In this document: piece after piece, positions 1 through 9,466 of the stretch
Layout: every line of letters begins with the position of its first letter
Numbering within the stretch: position 1 is the stretch's first letter
Origin: an uncultured bacterium
GTDB taxonomy: Bacteria; Myxococcota_A; Polyangia; Polyangiales; Houyiibacteriaceae
Length of the DNA stretch: 64,000 bases
Assembly: GCA_938024995.1 (NCBI GenBank)
Contig: CALJDU010000010.1
Coordinates: 1 to 64,000 of the forward strand
Direction: 5' to 3'
The notes under the pieces: model-generated
What the model saw: the letters and a program-made list of their open reading frames with translations, nothing else
Told to the model about the DNA's origin: nothing
Database searches by the model: none
Position numbers and translations under genes: made by a program

Positions 1-138
1 GGCGACTCGCCCTTCCCGCTCTCGTTTCCAATGGGCGGCGTCCTCGAGGTCCGCCTCACGTTGGAAACCGAAGCCTTCGACGGCGCGCCGTTGATCGACC
101 GCGTCGGCGTCGAGTGGCTCTGCGGCGGCCCTGAGTAG
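1..138 (+). CDS. 3' end of an unknown protein (partial)
   Basis: An open frame runs from the first base of the window to a TAG at 136-138 and gives 45 residues ending in VEWLCGGPE. The start lies outside the window. The fragment has no motif I recognise. Codon use (G/C at most third positions) and its clean stop 20 bases before the convergent recA gene support it being the tail of a real gene. No function can be given. Confidence 0.55.
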   Translation, partial: GDSPFPLSFPMGGVLEVRLTLETEAFDGAPLIDRVGVEWLCGGPE

Positions 139-158
139 AGCCGCCGCGCGCCGAGTCG

Positions 159-1280
159 TTACGCGACCGCGCGCGCTCCCTTCTCCTTGTCTCCACCCTT
201 CGCCGAGAGCTTCTCTGCGGTCTTCCCGTTGGCCGCCGCGACCGACGGCTTCACCGGTTCGTCACCGCGTACCGCCTTGGCGATCTTCGCGTGCAGCGCC
301 GAGTCCTCGATCATCGCGAGCCGCGCCTTCTCCCGTCCCTGCGCGAGGCTCACGCCGTCGTAGCGGTAGTAGGAGCCGTTCTTCTCGACGACCTCCGCTT
401 CGACCGCGCGGTCCAAGAGGTCACCGACCACATCCATGCCCTCGCCGTAGCGAATGTCGAACTCGCACTTCTTGAACGGTGGCGCGAGCTTGTTCTTCAC
501 GATCTTCACGCGCGTCCGGTTGCCGATGACCTTCTCGCCCGCTTTGACCGCGCCGATCCGCCGAACATCGATGCGCACCGAGCAGTAGTACTTGAGCGCG
601 TTGCCACCGGTCGTCGTCTCCGGTGAACCGAACATCACGCCGATCTTCATGCGGAGCTGATTGATGAACATGATCGTGGTGCCGGTGCGGTGCGTGATGC
701 CGGTCAGCTTGCGGAGCGCTTGGCTCATCAAACGCGCCTGCAAGCCCATGTGCGAGTCTCCCATGTCGCCTTCGATCTCGGCCTTGGGCACCAGCGCCGC
801 GACCGAGTCGATCACGACGAGATCGACCGCCCCGCTGCGGACCAAGGTCTCCGCGATCTCGAGCGCCTGCTCACCGTTGTCGGGTTGGCTCACCAGGAGC
901 TCGTTGATGTTCACACCGAGCGCTTGCGCGTAGCTGGTGTCGAGCGCGTGCTCCGCGTCGATGAACGCCGCGGTCCCGCCTGCCTTCTGACACTCCGCGA
1001 TCGCGTGCAGCGTCAGCGTGGTCTTGCCGCTTGACTCGGGCCCGTAGATCTCGACCACGCGACCGCGCGGGTATCCGCCTGTGCCGAGCGCGTTGTCGAG
1101 CGACACACAGCCGCTCGAGAACACCGGCACATCCTGCGCGTCGCGCTCCCCGAGCCGCATGATGGCGCCCTTCCCGAACTGCTTCTCGATGCTCTGCATC
1201 GCGTGGTCCATTGCCTTGAGCTTGTCTTTGACGCGGCCCCGCTTGTCCTTGCCCTTATTCTTGTCTTTGCTCTTGATCAT
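159..1280 (-). CDS. recA: Recombinase RecA
   Basis: RecA is the ATP-dependent strand-exchange protein of homologous recombination and the co-protease of the SOS response. The protein (373 residues from the chosen start) has the Walker A loop GPESSGKT at about residues 80-87, a Walker B strand VDLVVIDS at about 153-160, and the L1/L2 DNA-loop region around [19 protein letters not shown]. An upstream in-frame ATG would give 398 residues. I chose the ATG at 1280 because GGAGAA lies just upstream of it and RecA homology begins soon after. The first 20 residues are very rich in Lys/Asp ([14 protein letters not shown]). The C-terminal tail is Lys/Ala-rich and ends KGARAVA, where most RecA proteins end in an acidic tail. 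No clear LexA box was seen upstream. It stands alone, convergent with the unknown gene to its left. Confidence 0.97.
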   Translation of the reverse strand: MIKSKDKNKGKDKRGRVKDKLKAMDHAMQSIEKQFGKGAIMRLGERDAQDVPVFSSGCVSLDNALGTGGYPRGRVVEIYGPESSGKTTLTLHAIAECQKAGGTAAFIDAEHALDTSYAQALGVNINELLVSQPDNGEQALEIAETLVRSGAVDLVVIDSVAALVPKAEIEGDMGDSHMGLQARLMSQALRKLTGITHRTGTTIMFINQLRMKIGVMFGSPETTTGGNALKYYCSVRIDVRRIGAVKAGEKVIGNRTRVKIVKNKLAPPFKKCEFDIRYGEGMDVVGDLLDRAVEAEVVEKNGSYYRYDGVSLAQGREKARLAMIEDSALHAKIAKAVRGDEPVKPSVAAANGKTAEKLSAKGGDKEKGARAVA

Positions 1281-1400
1281 CGGTTCTCCAAAGTCGTGCC
1301 GCTCGACTCGCCGCGACCCTTCGCGCGACGATGACGAGTGACGTTTGGGGCCCAAAGAGCACAGGTCGTGCCGCAGCTCGGCCGACGTCTTTTCGGGGAG

Positions 1401-2368
1401 TTACGGGAGCGATTCGGCGGATGGACCGGCGGACCGCCGGTGGCCGCCAGCCGCGAACGCGAACCCGAGCGTGGCGAAGACGCCTGCGCACGCGAAGCCC
1501 GCCAATACGAAGAAGAGCACGCGGTGTCCTTCGGCTCCGGAATGCGCGTCGAGGATCGCGCCCATAAGGGGTCCGAAAAAGACGTCGGGGGTGTAGCCGA
1601 CGACGCTCACGAGGCCGACCGCTGTTCCCGTGACCGCGACCGGAACCCCTGCCTCCGGGAAGAGCGCGAAGTAGACGCCGCGCAACGCATAGACCGCGAC
1701 GCAGGTCCCGGCGACTGACGCGAAGAGGAGCGGGACGACGGGCGCAGACGATGCGGTCGCGACCCCGAGGTTGGAAAGCAAGAGCAGCACGAAGCAAGCC
1801 GCGACGGTGCGCCAACCGCCCACGCGATCCGCCAAGAGCCCCGCGCCGACAGCCGCGAACGGGCGGATCCAAAACGCCGCCGTTCCGACCCAGGCCGCGT
1901 CGACCTCGCTTTTGCCTGTCACGTCGCGAACGAGGAGCGAGAGGTCATCGGTCCCTTTGTACCCAACGTAGGCGCACACCATCCCCACTCGCGGGTCGCC
2001 CGAAGCAGTCCAGACCAGAACAAGAGGATCGTCGTCACCCCCCACCCGGCGTAGAGCGCGACGAGGACGCTGAGGCGCGGAACCGTGGCGAGGCAGAGCC
2101 CTCCGAGCGCGGTCCCCCACAAGGCGATCGCCATCATCTTGCGAACCTGGAACCGATCGGCGAGCGGCCCTCCGAAGAAGTACGCCGCCATCGCGACAAC
2201 ACCGTAGACGCTCATCGCCCCGCCGAGCTCCGTGTTGGTGATGCCGAACGTCTCGAGAATGGTGGGTCGAAAGACGCGCGGGAGAACAAAAGGGAGCGCG
2301 AAGATCGCCTCGCCGGCGATGATCAGAACCGAGAGTGATAGGGCGCGCCGCACGGCGAACTGTCGCAT
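1401..2368 (-). pseudogene. MFS transporter gene, broken by an internal deletion and frameshift
   Basis: Two frames carry the two halves of one major facilitator superfamily transporter. The first half starts at 2368 behind a GGAGG site (MRQFAVRRALSL) and reads through four helices to about LLFWSGLLRATREWG near 1985. The second half is readable only in another frame, from about VCAYVGYKGTDDLSL near 1980 to the stop at 1401. In this family, ATREWG ends helix 4 and the GYKGTDD stretch sits in helix 7, so the helix 5-6 region and the central loop (roughly 90-100 residues, by family knowledge) are missing and the frame is changed at the join. No full-length product can be made. A sequencing or assembly error is possible, but a simple indel would not explain the missing segment. 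Confidence 0.75.
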
Positions 2369-2508
2369 GGACCTCCGCGCGTCACGAAACCAAGCGGCGC
2401 GAGTTCACACCTGTTGCGAGAACTGCACACCTTGCCGGGGAGCGCTGAGCGTATGCGCGCGATTCAGCATCGAACCGCCGTGGTACGCGTCGTGCGTAGA
2501 CCGAGCGC

Positions 2509-3007
2509 ATGCTTTTCAGGTTTGCTCTTCTCGTCATCGGAATGACGTTCCTGCTCCCAGTGTCACGCAGTGAGGCACAAGCAGAGCTCGTACCGCCCGC
2601 TCACCTGACGCTCACCGAACTCCCGACCGCTTGAGGTCGCGCTACAGCCCCCCGCGCTGCCGGCCCCCGCGCCGCCGCCTCGCCGTTACGGATGGTGGTC
2701 CGTTCTATGGGGCGCAGGGGCGCACGCGATGATCTCCGGGACGACTCTCTACGTCGCCGAGGTTTTTGGCTGCATCGACGAAGAAGAGTGCGCGCCGAGT
2801 TTGATCGGGCCCGCGATCGCGACCCTCGGCATCGCGGCGCTCATCTCTGGTGTCTTCGCGCACGCCCACTTCGCGAAGCGTTGGCGCGAGCGAACACGTG
2901 AACGAACACGCGCGCTCTCGGTCGCGCCGCTACGGTTGCGGACAGAGCGGCGCGCGCGACGTGTCCGCGCAGCGCCCGGACGTGCACGACCCGCTAGCGC
3001 ACTCTGA
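2509..3007 (+). pseudogene. Small secreted/membrane protein gene split by a frameshift
   Basis: An ATG at 2509 opens a 41-codon frame with a clear signal peptide (MLFRFALLVIGMTFLLPVSRSEAQA) that stops with TGA at about 2632-2634. The next frame continues from about LEVALQPPALPAP through a proline-rich stretch and two hydrophobic segments (WWSVLWGAGAHAMISG and IGPAIATLGIAALISGVFA) to a stop at 3007. Together they read as one small exported membrane protein of about 165 residues with a one-base frameshift near 2625-2640. The end overlaps the 3' end of the convergent lipoprotein gene by about 78 bases, which suggests that the reading frame past about 2900 is not original. It may be a true pseudogene or a sequence error; the function is unknown. 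Confidence 0.5.
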
Positions 3008-3589
3008 GGGGTGCCGGCACGGGGTCTCGGACGCGAACGCGCCGATGCATTTCAGCACGAGCGCGTCGCGATCCTCTCCCGGCATCTCGACGCACTGAAG
3101 CCCCTCAGCGCACGGACGCTCTTCGCAGCGCGCCCCTCGTTCCGCTACCGCGGTGCAAACCGAGTCGACGCACGCGCTCCCAGACACACACGCGAACGGA
3201 CTGAGCGCCTCGCTGCCACAGTCACCGCCCAGCGCGACGTGTCCTTCGTAGATGACGCGAACATCGTCGCTCGAGGGCGTCTCACAAGCTCGCATCCGCG
3301 CGAGCGTCGCCTCAAACTCACGCGCCCGAATCGTCACGCGTCCCGACGCGAGGAGCTCGCCTTCCACCATCGCTTCGCAGCCTTCGCGCTGCCCGCGGCA
3401 GATCGCTTCGGCGTCCACGGCGTCACCACAACATTCCGTAACCGCGTCACACGCTGCGCTCGTGAGCTTGGCGCAATAGCCCGTGGGCTCCACCGTTTTG
3501 GGAGCGCTACATCCGAGCCACGCGATCGTCATCAGCGCGGCGATCGCGTAAGTGATGCGTGCCTCTCGCTTCGCTGAAATTTCGCTCAC
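2930..3589 (-). CDS. Cysteine-rich lipoprotein
   Basis: The product is a 219-residue exported lipoprotein of unknown function. The N-terminus has a basic region, a hydrophobic segment (ITYAIAALMTIAWLGC) and a lipobox with Cys27. The mature part carries about 20 cysteines, including GYCAKLTSAACDAVTECC near the start and a C-terminal CRHPSECASGSC repeat of the kind found in many myxobacterial lipoproteins. The start is a GTG at 3589 behind GGGAG. It diverges from the next lipoprotein gene across about 190 bases that must hold both promoters. No enzyme motif was seen; a disulfide-stabilised envelope or surface role is inference. Confidence 0.8.
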   Translation of the reverse strand: MSEISAKREARITYAIAALMTIAWLGCSAPKTVEPTGYCAKLTSAACDAVTECCGDAVDAEAICRGQREGCEAMVEGELLASGRVTIRAREFEATLARMRACETPSSDDVRVIYEGHVALGGDCGSEALSPFACVSGSACVDSVCTAVAERGARCEERPCAEGLQCVEMPGEDRDALVLKCIGAFASETPCRHPSECASGSCTSGRCADTSRAPLCPQP

Positions 3590-3777
3590 GTCATCTCCCT
3601 TTTCGCTAGCCTGTCGCGCCTCCGGTCCCGGCGACTGAACCTGGGCATCGAGCGCGTCGAAACGCCGGAGTAGAGCAACCTCCGCGGGAAGAGAGAACGC
3701 GAAGTCTCACGGAGCGGACCGGTCGATTCTGAACGCGGTCTGGCGCGACGCCGAACCGTCGAAGTACACTCACGCCT

Positions 3778-5136
3778 ATGTCTTCCGCACTCCTCCGCGC
3801 GTCGCTCGGCGCGACCTCGCTCTCGCTCATGCTCGTTACCTCTCTTTTCGTGTTGGCGTGTGGAGACGACGATGACGGCGGCGCCGTTGGGTCCGCGTGC
3901 ACCTCGACCGATATGTGCGCGAGCGGCCTGACCTGCTCCGACGGGACCTGCGCCGTCGGCAATCCTGCGGGCTCCGCGTGCACCTCGACCGATATGTGCG
4001 CCGTCGGCCTGACCTGCGAAGCGGGTGTCTGTACCGCGGGGCTCCCCGCCGGGAGCGCTTGCACCTCGACTGACATGTGCGCGAGCGGCCTGGCTTGCAC
4101 CGCGGGAATTTGCTCAGCGGGCGATCGACCTGCGGGGAGCGCCTGCACCTCGACCGACATGTGCGCGAGCGGCCTGACCTGCACGGCGGGCGTCTGCCTG
4201 GGTGAAGGTGGCGTCGACATCGGCGGCGCGTGCGCGGATGTGTCGGAGTGTCGCGCCGGTCTGGAGTGCCAAGGCGGCACCTGCGTCCCGCCCGAACCGG
4301 GCGGCGAGCTCGGCGATGCGTGCGGCGACTCTTCTCCCTGCCGAAGCGGTCTCTCGTGCGAGTCTGGGCGCTGCACGGGCGGCGGCGGCGGCCTCGGGGC
4401 CGGTGAAGCGTGCGTGCTCACCTCGGTCTGCGCGACGGGCCTCTACTGCAACGACGACCGCGTCTGCGCGAGCGGTGGTACGAACACGGAAGACGTGGAG
4501 TGCGAGACCACCGCGGACTGCGTCCCGGGTCTCATCTGCGCGCCTGCTCTGCTCGGCACGGTGTGTCGACCCAACGGCGGAATCGCCGAAGGTCAACCCT
4601 GCTTCCGCGTCGAGTCCTGCGACGCGGGTCTCTACTGCATCGACGGAATGTGCGAGCCGATGCCAGGTGGAATGACGATGGAAGACGGCGGGATGCCAGG
4701 GTGCACCACCGAGAGCTGCGACGATGGGAGCAACTGCACCATCGATCAGTGCATCCGGGACATGTGCCTGAACCAGCTCTTCGACAACGACGAAGATGGA
4801 TACGCGCCGACCAACCTCGGCAGATGTGGTCGCGACTGCGCGGACGAGCTCCCGATGGTGAACCCGGATCAGACCGGCTGGTTCACGGAGCAGTTCACCG
4901 GCAACCCGCCCGACCGACGCGTCACCTACGACTGGAACTGCAGCGGCATCGAGGAGAAGGAATTTCCGAACCCGCTCCCGACCGGATGTGGCATCGGCAG
5001 TGAAAAGGACCCGTGTCCGGCCGGCCTCACTGGCTTCTTCGCACCGGTTCCGGAGTGCGCAACGAGCGGTCGCTTCGGCAGCTGCACCGAGCGCGAGTGC
5101 ACGTTCACCGAGATGCGCACCCAGCGCTGTCACTAG
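3778..5136 (+). CDS. Lipoprotein with tandem cysteine-rich repeats
   Basis: The product is a 452-residue predicted lipoprotein. The signal peptide ends LVTSLFVLAC, and the lipidated Cys is followed by GDDDDGG. The mature N-terminal half is built from repeats of the form GSACTSTDMCASGLTC plus a short C-terminal arm; four copies between about 3889 and 4200 are nearly identical in DNA as well as protein. Diverged copies follow to about residue 300. The last 150 residues change character, with an Asp-rich FDNDEDGYAP motif like MopE-type metal-binding repeats and a YDWNCSG segment. The role is unknown; a surface or matrix protein is inference. Near-identical repeat DNA suggests recent expansion. 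Confidence 0.85.
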   Translation: MSSALLRASLGATSLSLMLVTSLFVLACGDDDDGGAVGSACTSTDMCASGLTCSDGTCAVGNPAGSACTSTDMCAVGLTCEAGVCTAGLPAGSACTSTDMCASGLACTAGICSAGDRPAGSACTSTDMCASGLTCTAGVCLGEGGVDIGGACADVSECRAGLECQGGTCVPPEPGGELGDACGDSSPCRSGLSCESGRCTGGGGGLGAGEACVLTSVCATGLYCNDDRVCASGGTNTEDVECETTADCVPGLICAPALLGTVCRPNGGIAEGQPCFRVESCDAGLYCIDGMCEPMPGGMTMEDGGMPGCTTESCDDGSNCTIDQCIRDMCLNQLFDNDEDGYAPTNLGRCGRDCADELPMVNPDQTGWFTEQFTGNPPDRRVTYDWNCSGIEEKEFPNPLPTGCGIGSEKDPCPAGLTGFFAPVPECATSGRFGSCTERECTFTEMRTQRCH

Positions 5137-5255
5137 AGCACATCCCTTAGCCTCCCTTGGTGCCCAGGGGGTTGGGTTGTGTGAGGCCCTCGCGACGGCA
5201 ATGCCGCGTATTTTCGAGTCGGCTGCGGATGCGTGAAGCGGACGGCTGAGCACCG

Positions 5256-5611
5256 TGACTCGCGGCGATGGCGCCGCGGGTGCGGGCGCTCAGCCGCGGG
5301 TTCCCGCAGCGGAGAACGCGCGGCGATGGCGCCGCAGCTGCGGAAACAAAGAACACCGTTTCCGCACACGCGCTCAGCCGCGGGTTCCGGAGCGCAGCGG
5401 AGAACGCGCGGCGATGGCGCCGCAGCTGCGGAAACAAAGAACACCGTTTCCGCACAGGCGCTCAGCCGCGGGTTCCGGAGCGCAGCCGAGAACGCGCGGC
5501 GATGGCGCCGCAGCTGCGGAAGCAAAGAACACCGTTTCCGCACACGCGCTCAGCCGCGGGTTCCGGAGCGCAGCGGAGAACGCGCGGCGATGGCGCCGCA
5601 GGTGCGGAAAC
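5256..5611. repeat. Tandem array of 78-bp palindromic elements (88-bp period)
   Basis: This array fills most of the 582-base gap between the genes ending at 5136 and starting at 5719. Three full 78-bp elements lie at 5358-5435, 5446-5523 and 5534-5611, separated by the same 10 bases (AAAGAACACC). A 5'-truncated copy precedes them (about 5286-5347) and a short fragment of another lies at about 5256-5285. Each element begins GTTTCCGCAC and ends TGCGGAAAC (one base changed in the second copy), so it is a long imperfect palindrome. The same element occurs singly at 23844-23921 and 44417-44494. Nothing else is recognised in 5137-5255; 5612-5718 is the leader of the next gene. Confidence 0.9.
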
Positions 5612-5718
5612 AAAGAAATATTGAGCGAACACATACTCCCACTTGAAGACCACGGGGAGCGCGCTACGCCCCGCTGGGGAACAGCGGCCGCAGGTCGTGT
5701 TCTGGGAGTGAATAACTT

Positions 5719-8700
5719 ATGAAAAAGCTTACTTGGTTCGCAGCGTCCGCGCTGTTGGTGCTCTCTTTCGGCGCAGACGCATTCGCGCAGCGCACGGTCA
5801 ACCCATCCGGCGGCATGATCGTCGGAGACGGACTCCGCATTGAAGTCGGCCCGAAGTCGATGATGCAGATCTGGCGACGTGGCTCTGGACAGGTGTACTC
5901 ACCGTCCGGGACGCCGACGCTCACTCCGACCTCGATGTTCAACGGCGTCTTCCTCGCTCAGGGCACCACGCTCTACGGCGCGGACGGCAGCGCATACAGC
6001 AGCAACATCGACGCGAACTGGACCCCGATCTCGCAGACCCCGATCACCGGCGCGGGCACCTCGCTCTCTCCGTATGAGGTCACGACCGTGGTCGGCGCGG
6101 GTGTTTCTGGGATCACGCTGGCGTACAAGATCTCGTACGTCTCGCCGAACGACTTCTTCACCTGCACGCTCACGGTGACCACCCCGGCGACGAACACGCT
6201 GCCGATCAAGGCCTACCACATCATCGATACGTTCTTGGACGGCGGCGATGAGGGCCCGGCTTTCCGGCAGCCCGCTGTCGGTCCCCCCACGATCATCGGC
6301 GTCAGCAAGGCCGGTCAGTTCGAGGTCTTCATCCAAGGCGACCGACCGTGGAACGCCTGGTACAGCGCGCAGTACGCGATGCCCTTCGCGCAGATCGACG
6401 ACGGCGCGGACCTCCTCAACACCGAGGACACCGACCCGACGACCGACAACGGCATGGGCGTGCAGTGGAACCTCGGGCCCCTGGTCGGGACCACCTCGTG
6501 GAACTACCGAATCGCGTTCACCACGGACACGAGCTTCTGCGGCGACGGAGACATCACGGGCTTCGAGACCTGCGACGACCGCAACCGCAGAAGCGGCGAC
6601 GGCTGCTCCTCCACCTGTCAGGTGGAGCCGAACTGGATGTGCGTCGACGAGCCGTCGATCTGCACTCCCGAGTGCCGCACCAACGCCGACTGCAACGACG
6701 GCGCGGAGTGCACCATCGACGCTTGCGTCTCTTTCGGCTGCGTCAACACCCCGCGCCCGACCGGCACCCTTTGTTCCGGTGGCGTCTGTGACCCGACCGC
6801 GATGTGCGTGCCGTGCCTGGACGGCGGCCCAGGCACCGATCCTGGTTGCGCCGGCGACCGCCCTTTCTGCGACACCCGCGGCCCCATCAACGTGTGCGTG
6901 TCTTGCTTCACGAACGCGGAGTGCGCGGACGCGAACCCATGCACCAACGACGCCTGCCTCGGCGGTCGCTGCACCGGGAGCCCGTTGCCCTCGGGCGCGG
7001 CTTGTCCCGGTGGCGTGTGTGACGGGCTCGCGTCGCCGATGTGCGTACCTTGCCTCGACAACGCCGGAGCGGGTCTGCGTGACGCCGGCTGCGCGGCCGC
7101 GACCCCGATCTGCGACGAGAGCGGCGTGGTCCCGGAGTGCGTGGAGTGTCTCTCCAGCGCCGACTGCGGCGGCGGGATCTGCGACCTCACGACGAACACG
7201 TGCGCGCCCTGCGTCGACTCGGCGGGCCCGGGCGGTATCGACAGCGGCTGCATGGCGGCGAGACCGGCTTGCAACGTCGCGCGCGATCCGAACATGTGCG
7301 TCGAGTGTGTCTCGGACCTCGACTGCGACGGCACGAACGTGTGCGATGTTGGAACCAACATCTGCGTGCCTTGCTTGAACACCGCTCCCGGCGGCGGGAT
7401 CGACAGCGGTTGCTCACCGACCGCGCCGATCTGCGGCGGTACGGGCGTGGTCGCGAGCTGCGTTGAGTGTGAGGTCTCCTCGGCCGCGATCGACGCGGGC
7501 TGCGACGCGACCCTCCCGATCTGCAACGTCGCCGGCGTCGCCCCTGACTGCGTCGAGTGCACGACCGACTCGCACTGCGACGCAGGAACGGTCTGCGGAC
7601 CCGCGAACACCTGTGTTCCCGGTTGCGCCAGCGACGCGGACTGCGTTCCGACCCCCGAGACCCCGGTGTGTGACACCGACGCGCGCGTCTGCGTCGAGTG
7701 CATCGATGACTCGATGTGCGACGGGATCACCACGTGTGACACCGCGACGAACACCTGCGAGTTCGGTGACCACGACGACGACGGCGTCCCAGACGATGAG
7801 GACCTCGATGACGACAACGATGGCATCCCCGACGTGGTGGAGCTCGGCGGAACCGACCTCTCGACGGACGCGGACGGCGACGGAATCCCGGACTACATCG
7901 ATCCCTCGGTGACGGGCTGCGCGGCGGGCCCGGACGGTACCTGCGCCAGCGTCCCGAGCGACTACGACTTCGATGGCGACGGCGTCCCCAACCACCACGA
8001 CCTCGACGCGGATGGCGACGGCATCACCGACACGGAAGAAGCCGGCGGCGCGGACATGAACGGTGACGGACTCATCGACGGCTTCACCGATGGCAACGGC
8101 GACGGTCTCGACGACGCCACCGCCGCGGCCCCGCTCCCCACGCCCGACAGCAACGGCAACGGAAGCGACGACTTCCTCGACCTGGACAGCGACAGCGACG
8201 GAATCCCTGACGCGACGGAGGGCCACGACGCGGATCACGACGGCACCGCGGACACCACGCCCACCGGTACGGACGGCGATGGCGACGGCATTGACGACGC
8301 TTTCGATCCGGACGCCGCGGGGACCCCCGCGCCCACCCCGGATCTCGACGGTGACGGAATGGACGACTACCAGGACGCGGACGACGACGGTGACACCATC
8401 CCGACCGCTGCAGAGGTCGCGGACGGAGCGATATACGGGGATGACATCGACGGCGACGGTCTCCCGAACTGGTACGACGAAGACAGCGACGGCGACACCG
8501 CGCCCGACGTGAGCGAGGTCGCTCCGGACAGCGATGGCGACGGCATCCCTGAGAACATCGACAGCGACGTCGATGGCGTCCCCGACTACCTCGACCCCGA
8601 CGCGGCGCCCGGCGACACCGACGGCGACGGTCTGCCGGACATCGTCGAGTGCCCTCCTCCCGCGACCCTCGCGGACCCGGCGTCCTGCCCGGACACTGAC

Positions 8701-9357
8701 GGAGACGGAATGCCCGACTTCAACGACACCGACGATGACGGCGACGGCGTCGACACGGCCGACGAGATCGCCGACGGCGGGACGACCGACGGCGACGGCG
8801 ACGGTCTCCCGCCGCACCTCGACATCGACAGCGACGGCGACGGAATCACTGACGGCGTAGAGTGCGGCGCGGGTCCCTGCGTCGACACGAACGGCGACGG
8901 CGAGAAGGACTATCTCGACACCGACAGCGACGCGGATGGGGTGCCGGACGCGATCGAAGGGCACGACGCCGACCACGACGGCGCGGCGGACACCACTCCG
9001 AGCGGGACCGACACCAACAACAACGGGCTCGACGATGCGTACGACCCGGCAGCGGGCGGAACCAGCGCCCCCGCTCAAGACACCGACCTCGACGGCGCGC
9101 CTGACTACCAGGACGCCGACGATGATGACGATGGAACGGACACGCTCTCGGAAGACACCAACGCGGACGGCAACTGGCAGAACGACGATGGTGACGGGGA
9201 CGGCATCCCGGATTACCTCGACCCCGACGGAGGCATCGGCGGATCCGGCGGCGGACTCGGCGGCGGCGCGCTCTGTACCGTCGGCGCAGAAGGCGGGCCC
9301 GCGCATATCGTCTTGATCTTCGCGGTTGCGCTCCTCGGCATGCGTCGCCGGCGCTAG
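5719..9357 (+). CDS. Giant secreted protein with disulfide repeats, Ca-type Asp repeats and MYXO-CTERM-like tail
   Basis: This is a 1212-residue exported protein. Residues 1-24 are a signal peptide ending ADAFAQ. Residues 25-270 form an unknown beta-rich domain. A Myxococcus-type cysteine repeat (CGDGDITGFETCDD) starts near residue 274, followed by many cysteine-rich units up to about 680. Residues 685-1170 are DxDGDGIPD-type repeats, like thrombospondin type 3 calcium-binding repeats. The tail has a Gly-rich linker, a single Cys, a hydrophobic stretch (IVLIFAVALLGM) and RRRR, matching the plan of the MYXO-CTERM surface-sorting signal. A GGGAGTGA site precedes the ATG. A strong terminator follows. 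It is probably surface-anchored and Ca-stabilised (inference); its ligand or activity is unknown. Confidence 0.88.
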   Translation: MKKLTWFAASALLVLSFGADAFAQRTVNPSGGMIVGDGLRIEVGPKSMMQIWRRGSGQVYSPSGTPTLTPTSMFNGVFLAQGTTLYGADGSAYSSNIDANWTPISQTPITGAGTSLSPYEVTTVVGAGVSGITLAYKISYVSPNDFFTCTLTVTTPATNTLPIKAYHIIDTFLDGGDEGPAFRQPAVGPPTIIGVSKAGQFEVFIQGDRPWNAWYSAQYAMPFAQIDDGADLLNTEDTDPTTDNGMGVQWNLGPLVGTTSWNYRIAFTTDTSFCGDGDITGFETCDDRNRRSGDGCSSTCQVEPNWMCVDEPSICTPECRTNADCNDGAECTIDACVSFGCVNTPRPTGTLCSGGVCDPTAMCVPCLDGGPGTDPGCAGDRPFCDTRGPINVCVSCFTNAECADANPCTNDACLGGRCTGSPLPSGAACPGGVCDGLASPMCVPCLDNAGAGLRDAGCAAATPICDESGVVPECVECLSSADCGGGICDLTTNTCAPCVDSAGPGGIDSGCMAARPACNVARDPNMCVECVSDLDCDGTNVCDVGTNICVPCLNTAPGGGIDSGCSPTAPICGGTGVVASCVECEVSSAAIDAGCDATLPICNVAGVAPDCVECTTDSHCDAGTVCGPANTCVPGCASDADCVPTPETPVCDTDARVCVECIDDSMCDGITTCDTATNTCEFGDHDDDGVPDDEDLDDDNDGIPDVVELGGTDLSTDADGDGIPDYIDPSVTGCAAGPDGTCASVPSDYDFDGDGVPNHHDLDADGDGITDTEEAGGADMNGDGLIDGFTDGNGDGLDDATAAAPLPTPDSNGNGSDDFLDLDSDSDGIPDATEGHDADHDGTADTTPTGTDGDGDGIDDAFDPDAAGTPAPTPDLDGDGMDDYQDADDDGDTIPTAAEVADGAIYGDDIDGDGLPNWYDEDSDGDTAPDVSEVAPDSDGDGIPENIDSDVDGVPDYLDPDAAPGDTDGDGLPDIVECPPPATLADPASCPDTDGDGMPDFNDTDDDGDGVDTADEIADGGTTDGDGDGLPPHLDIDSDGDGITDGVECGAGPCVDTNGDGEKDYLDTDSDADGVPDAIEGHDADHDGAADTTPSGTDTNNNGLDDAYDPAAGGTSAPAQDTDLDGAPDYQDADDDDDGTDTLSEDTNADGNWQNDDGDGDGIPDYLDPDGGIGGSGGGLGGGALCTVGAEGGPAHIVLIFAVALLGMRRRR

Positions 9358-9377
9358 TCGGCGCGGGGAAGAGACTG

Positions 9378-9410
9378 AAAAACGGTCGCGCAACTCGCGC
9401 GGCCGTTTTC
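9378..9410 (+). terminator. Rho-independent terminator
   Basis: A 13-base stem (AAAACGGTCGCGC at 9379-9391 pairing with GCGCGGCCGTTTT at 9397-9409, one G-U pair) closes a five-base loop and ends in TTTT followed by CGTTT. It lies 20 bases after the stop of the 1212-residue protein gene and separates it from the next lipoprotein gene. The A-run on the 5' side means it could also work on the opposite strand. Confidence 0.88.
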
Positions 9411-9466
9411 GTTTGAGCGCCCGGCTCCGGTTGTGCTCGTCCGGGTTGCTGCGTCACAGTAGAGCG

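Noticed and set aside
5256..5611. Possible CRISPR array
   Set aside because: The 'spacers' are the same 10 bases each time, the repeats are 78 bases and palindromic, and no cas gene is in the window.
7414..9393. 659-residue minus-strand open frame opposite the giant secreted protein
   Set aside because: It is a shadow of repetitive GAC/GGC codons on the plus strand; its product is Val/Arg-rich low complexity with no domain, and the plus frame has a signal peptide, known repeats and a sorting tail.
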